This document shows positions 5,830 through 5,842 of a stretch of DNA of 5,842 nt, piece by piece. Made by a program: the position numbers and the translations under genes. Position 1 is the stretch's first letter; each line of letters starts with the position of its first letter. Under the pieces are notes generated by a model. The model saw only the letters and a program-made list of their open reading frames with translations, was not told the origin of the DNA and did not search any database. The stretch lies in the NCBI GenBank assembly GCA_031363945.1, contig JANLVJ010000074.1, forward strand, positions 1 to 5,842, written 5' to 3'. This DNA is from JANLVJ01 sp031363945 (GTDB lineage: Bacteria > Bacteroidota > Bacteroidia > Sphingobacteriales > Sphingobacteriaceae).

Positions 5830-5842
5830 GATTTTGGTTTTG

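Overview
The window looks like ordinary chromosomal DNA from a member of the Bacteroidota, perhaps Chitinophagia or Sphingobacteriia. The finer placement is an inference from remembered protein similarity. The evidence is the distinctive Bacteroidota form of topoisomerase IV, a FAS1-domain secreted protein of a type common in that phylum, moderately AT-rich DNA, and starts without clear Shine-Dalgarno sequences. I see no mobile element, CRISPR array, tRNA or rRNA.

Layout. Positions 1-365 (minus strand) hold the first 121 codons of a PLP-dependent trans-sulfuration enzyme of the MetZ (O-succinylhomoserine sulfhydrylase) type, cut by the window edge. A 201-base divergent intergenic region (366-566) follows. 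It carries a candidate promoter and a terminator-like hairpin in the leader of the metZ-like gene, plus a cluster of YTGTAA hexamers and a short dyad that could serve either direction. Positions 567-2483 encode ParE and 2480-5218 encode ParC, overlapping by four bases (ATGA). A strong hairpin with an A/T tract at 5221-5257 separates parC from a convergent gene at 5278-5829 (minus) for a secreted FAS1 (fasciclin) protein.

How the genes work together. ParE (ATPase and Toprim) and ParC (breakage-reunion and C-terminal beta domain) form the topoisomerase IV heterotetramer that decatenates daughter chromosomes. The overlapping stop and start codons suggest translational coupling. The flanking metabolic and secreted-protein genes are transcribed the other way and have no evident functional link.

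There is no clearly new system here. The points most worth checking are: an Asp-to-Asn change in the otherwise near-invariant EGDSA Toprim motif of ParE, at the position of the classical GyrB D426N quinolone-resistance change; a C-terminal QLGLF in ParC that resembles a sliding-clamp-binding peptide; an apparent insertion in ParC near residues 411-440; and a decapeptide tandem repeat at the N terminus of the MetZ-like enzyme behind an attenuator-like leader.
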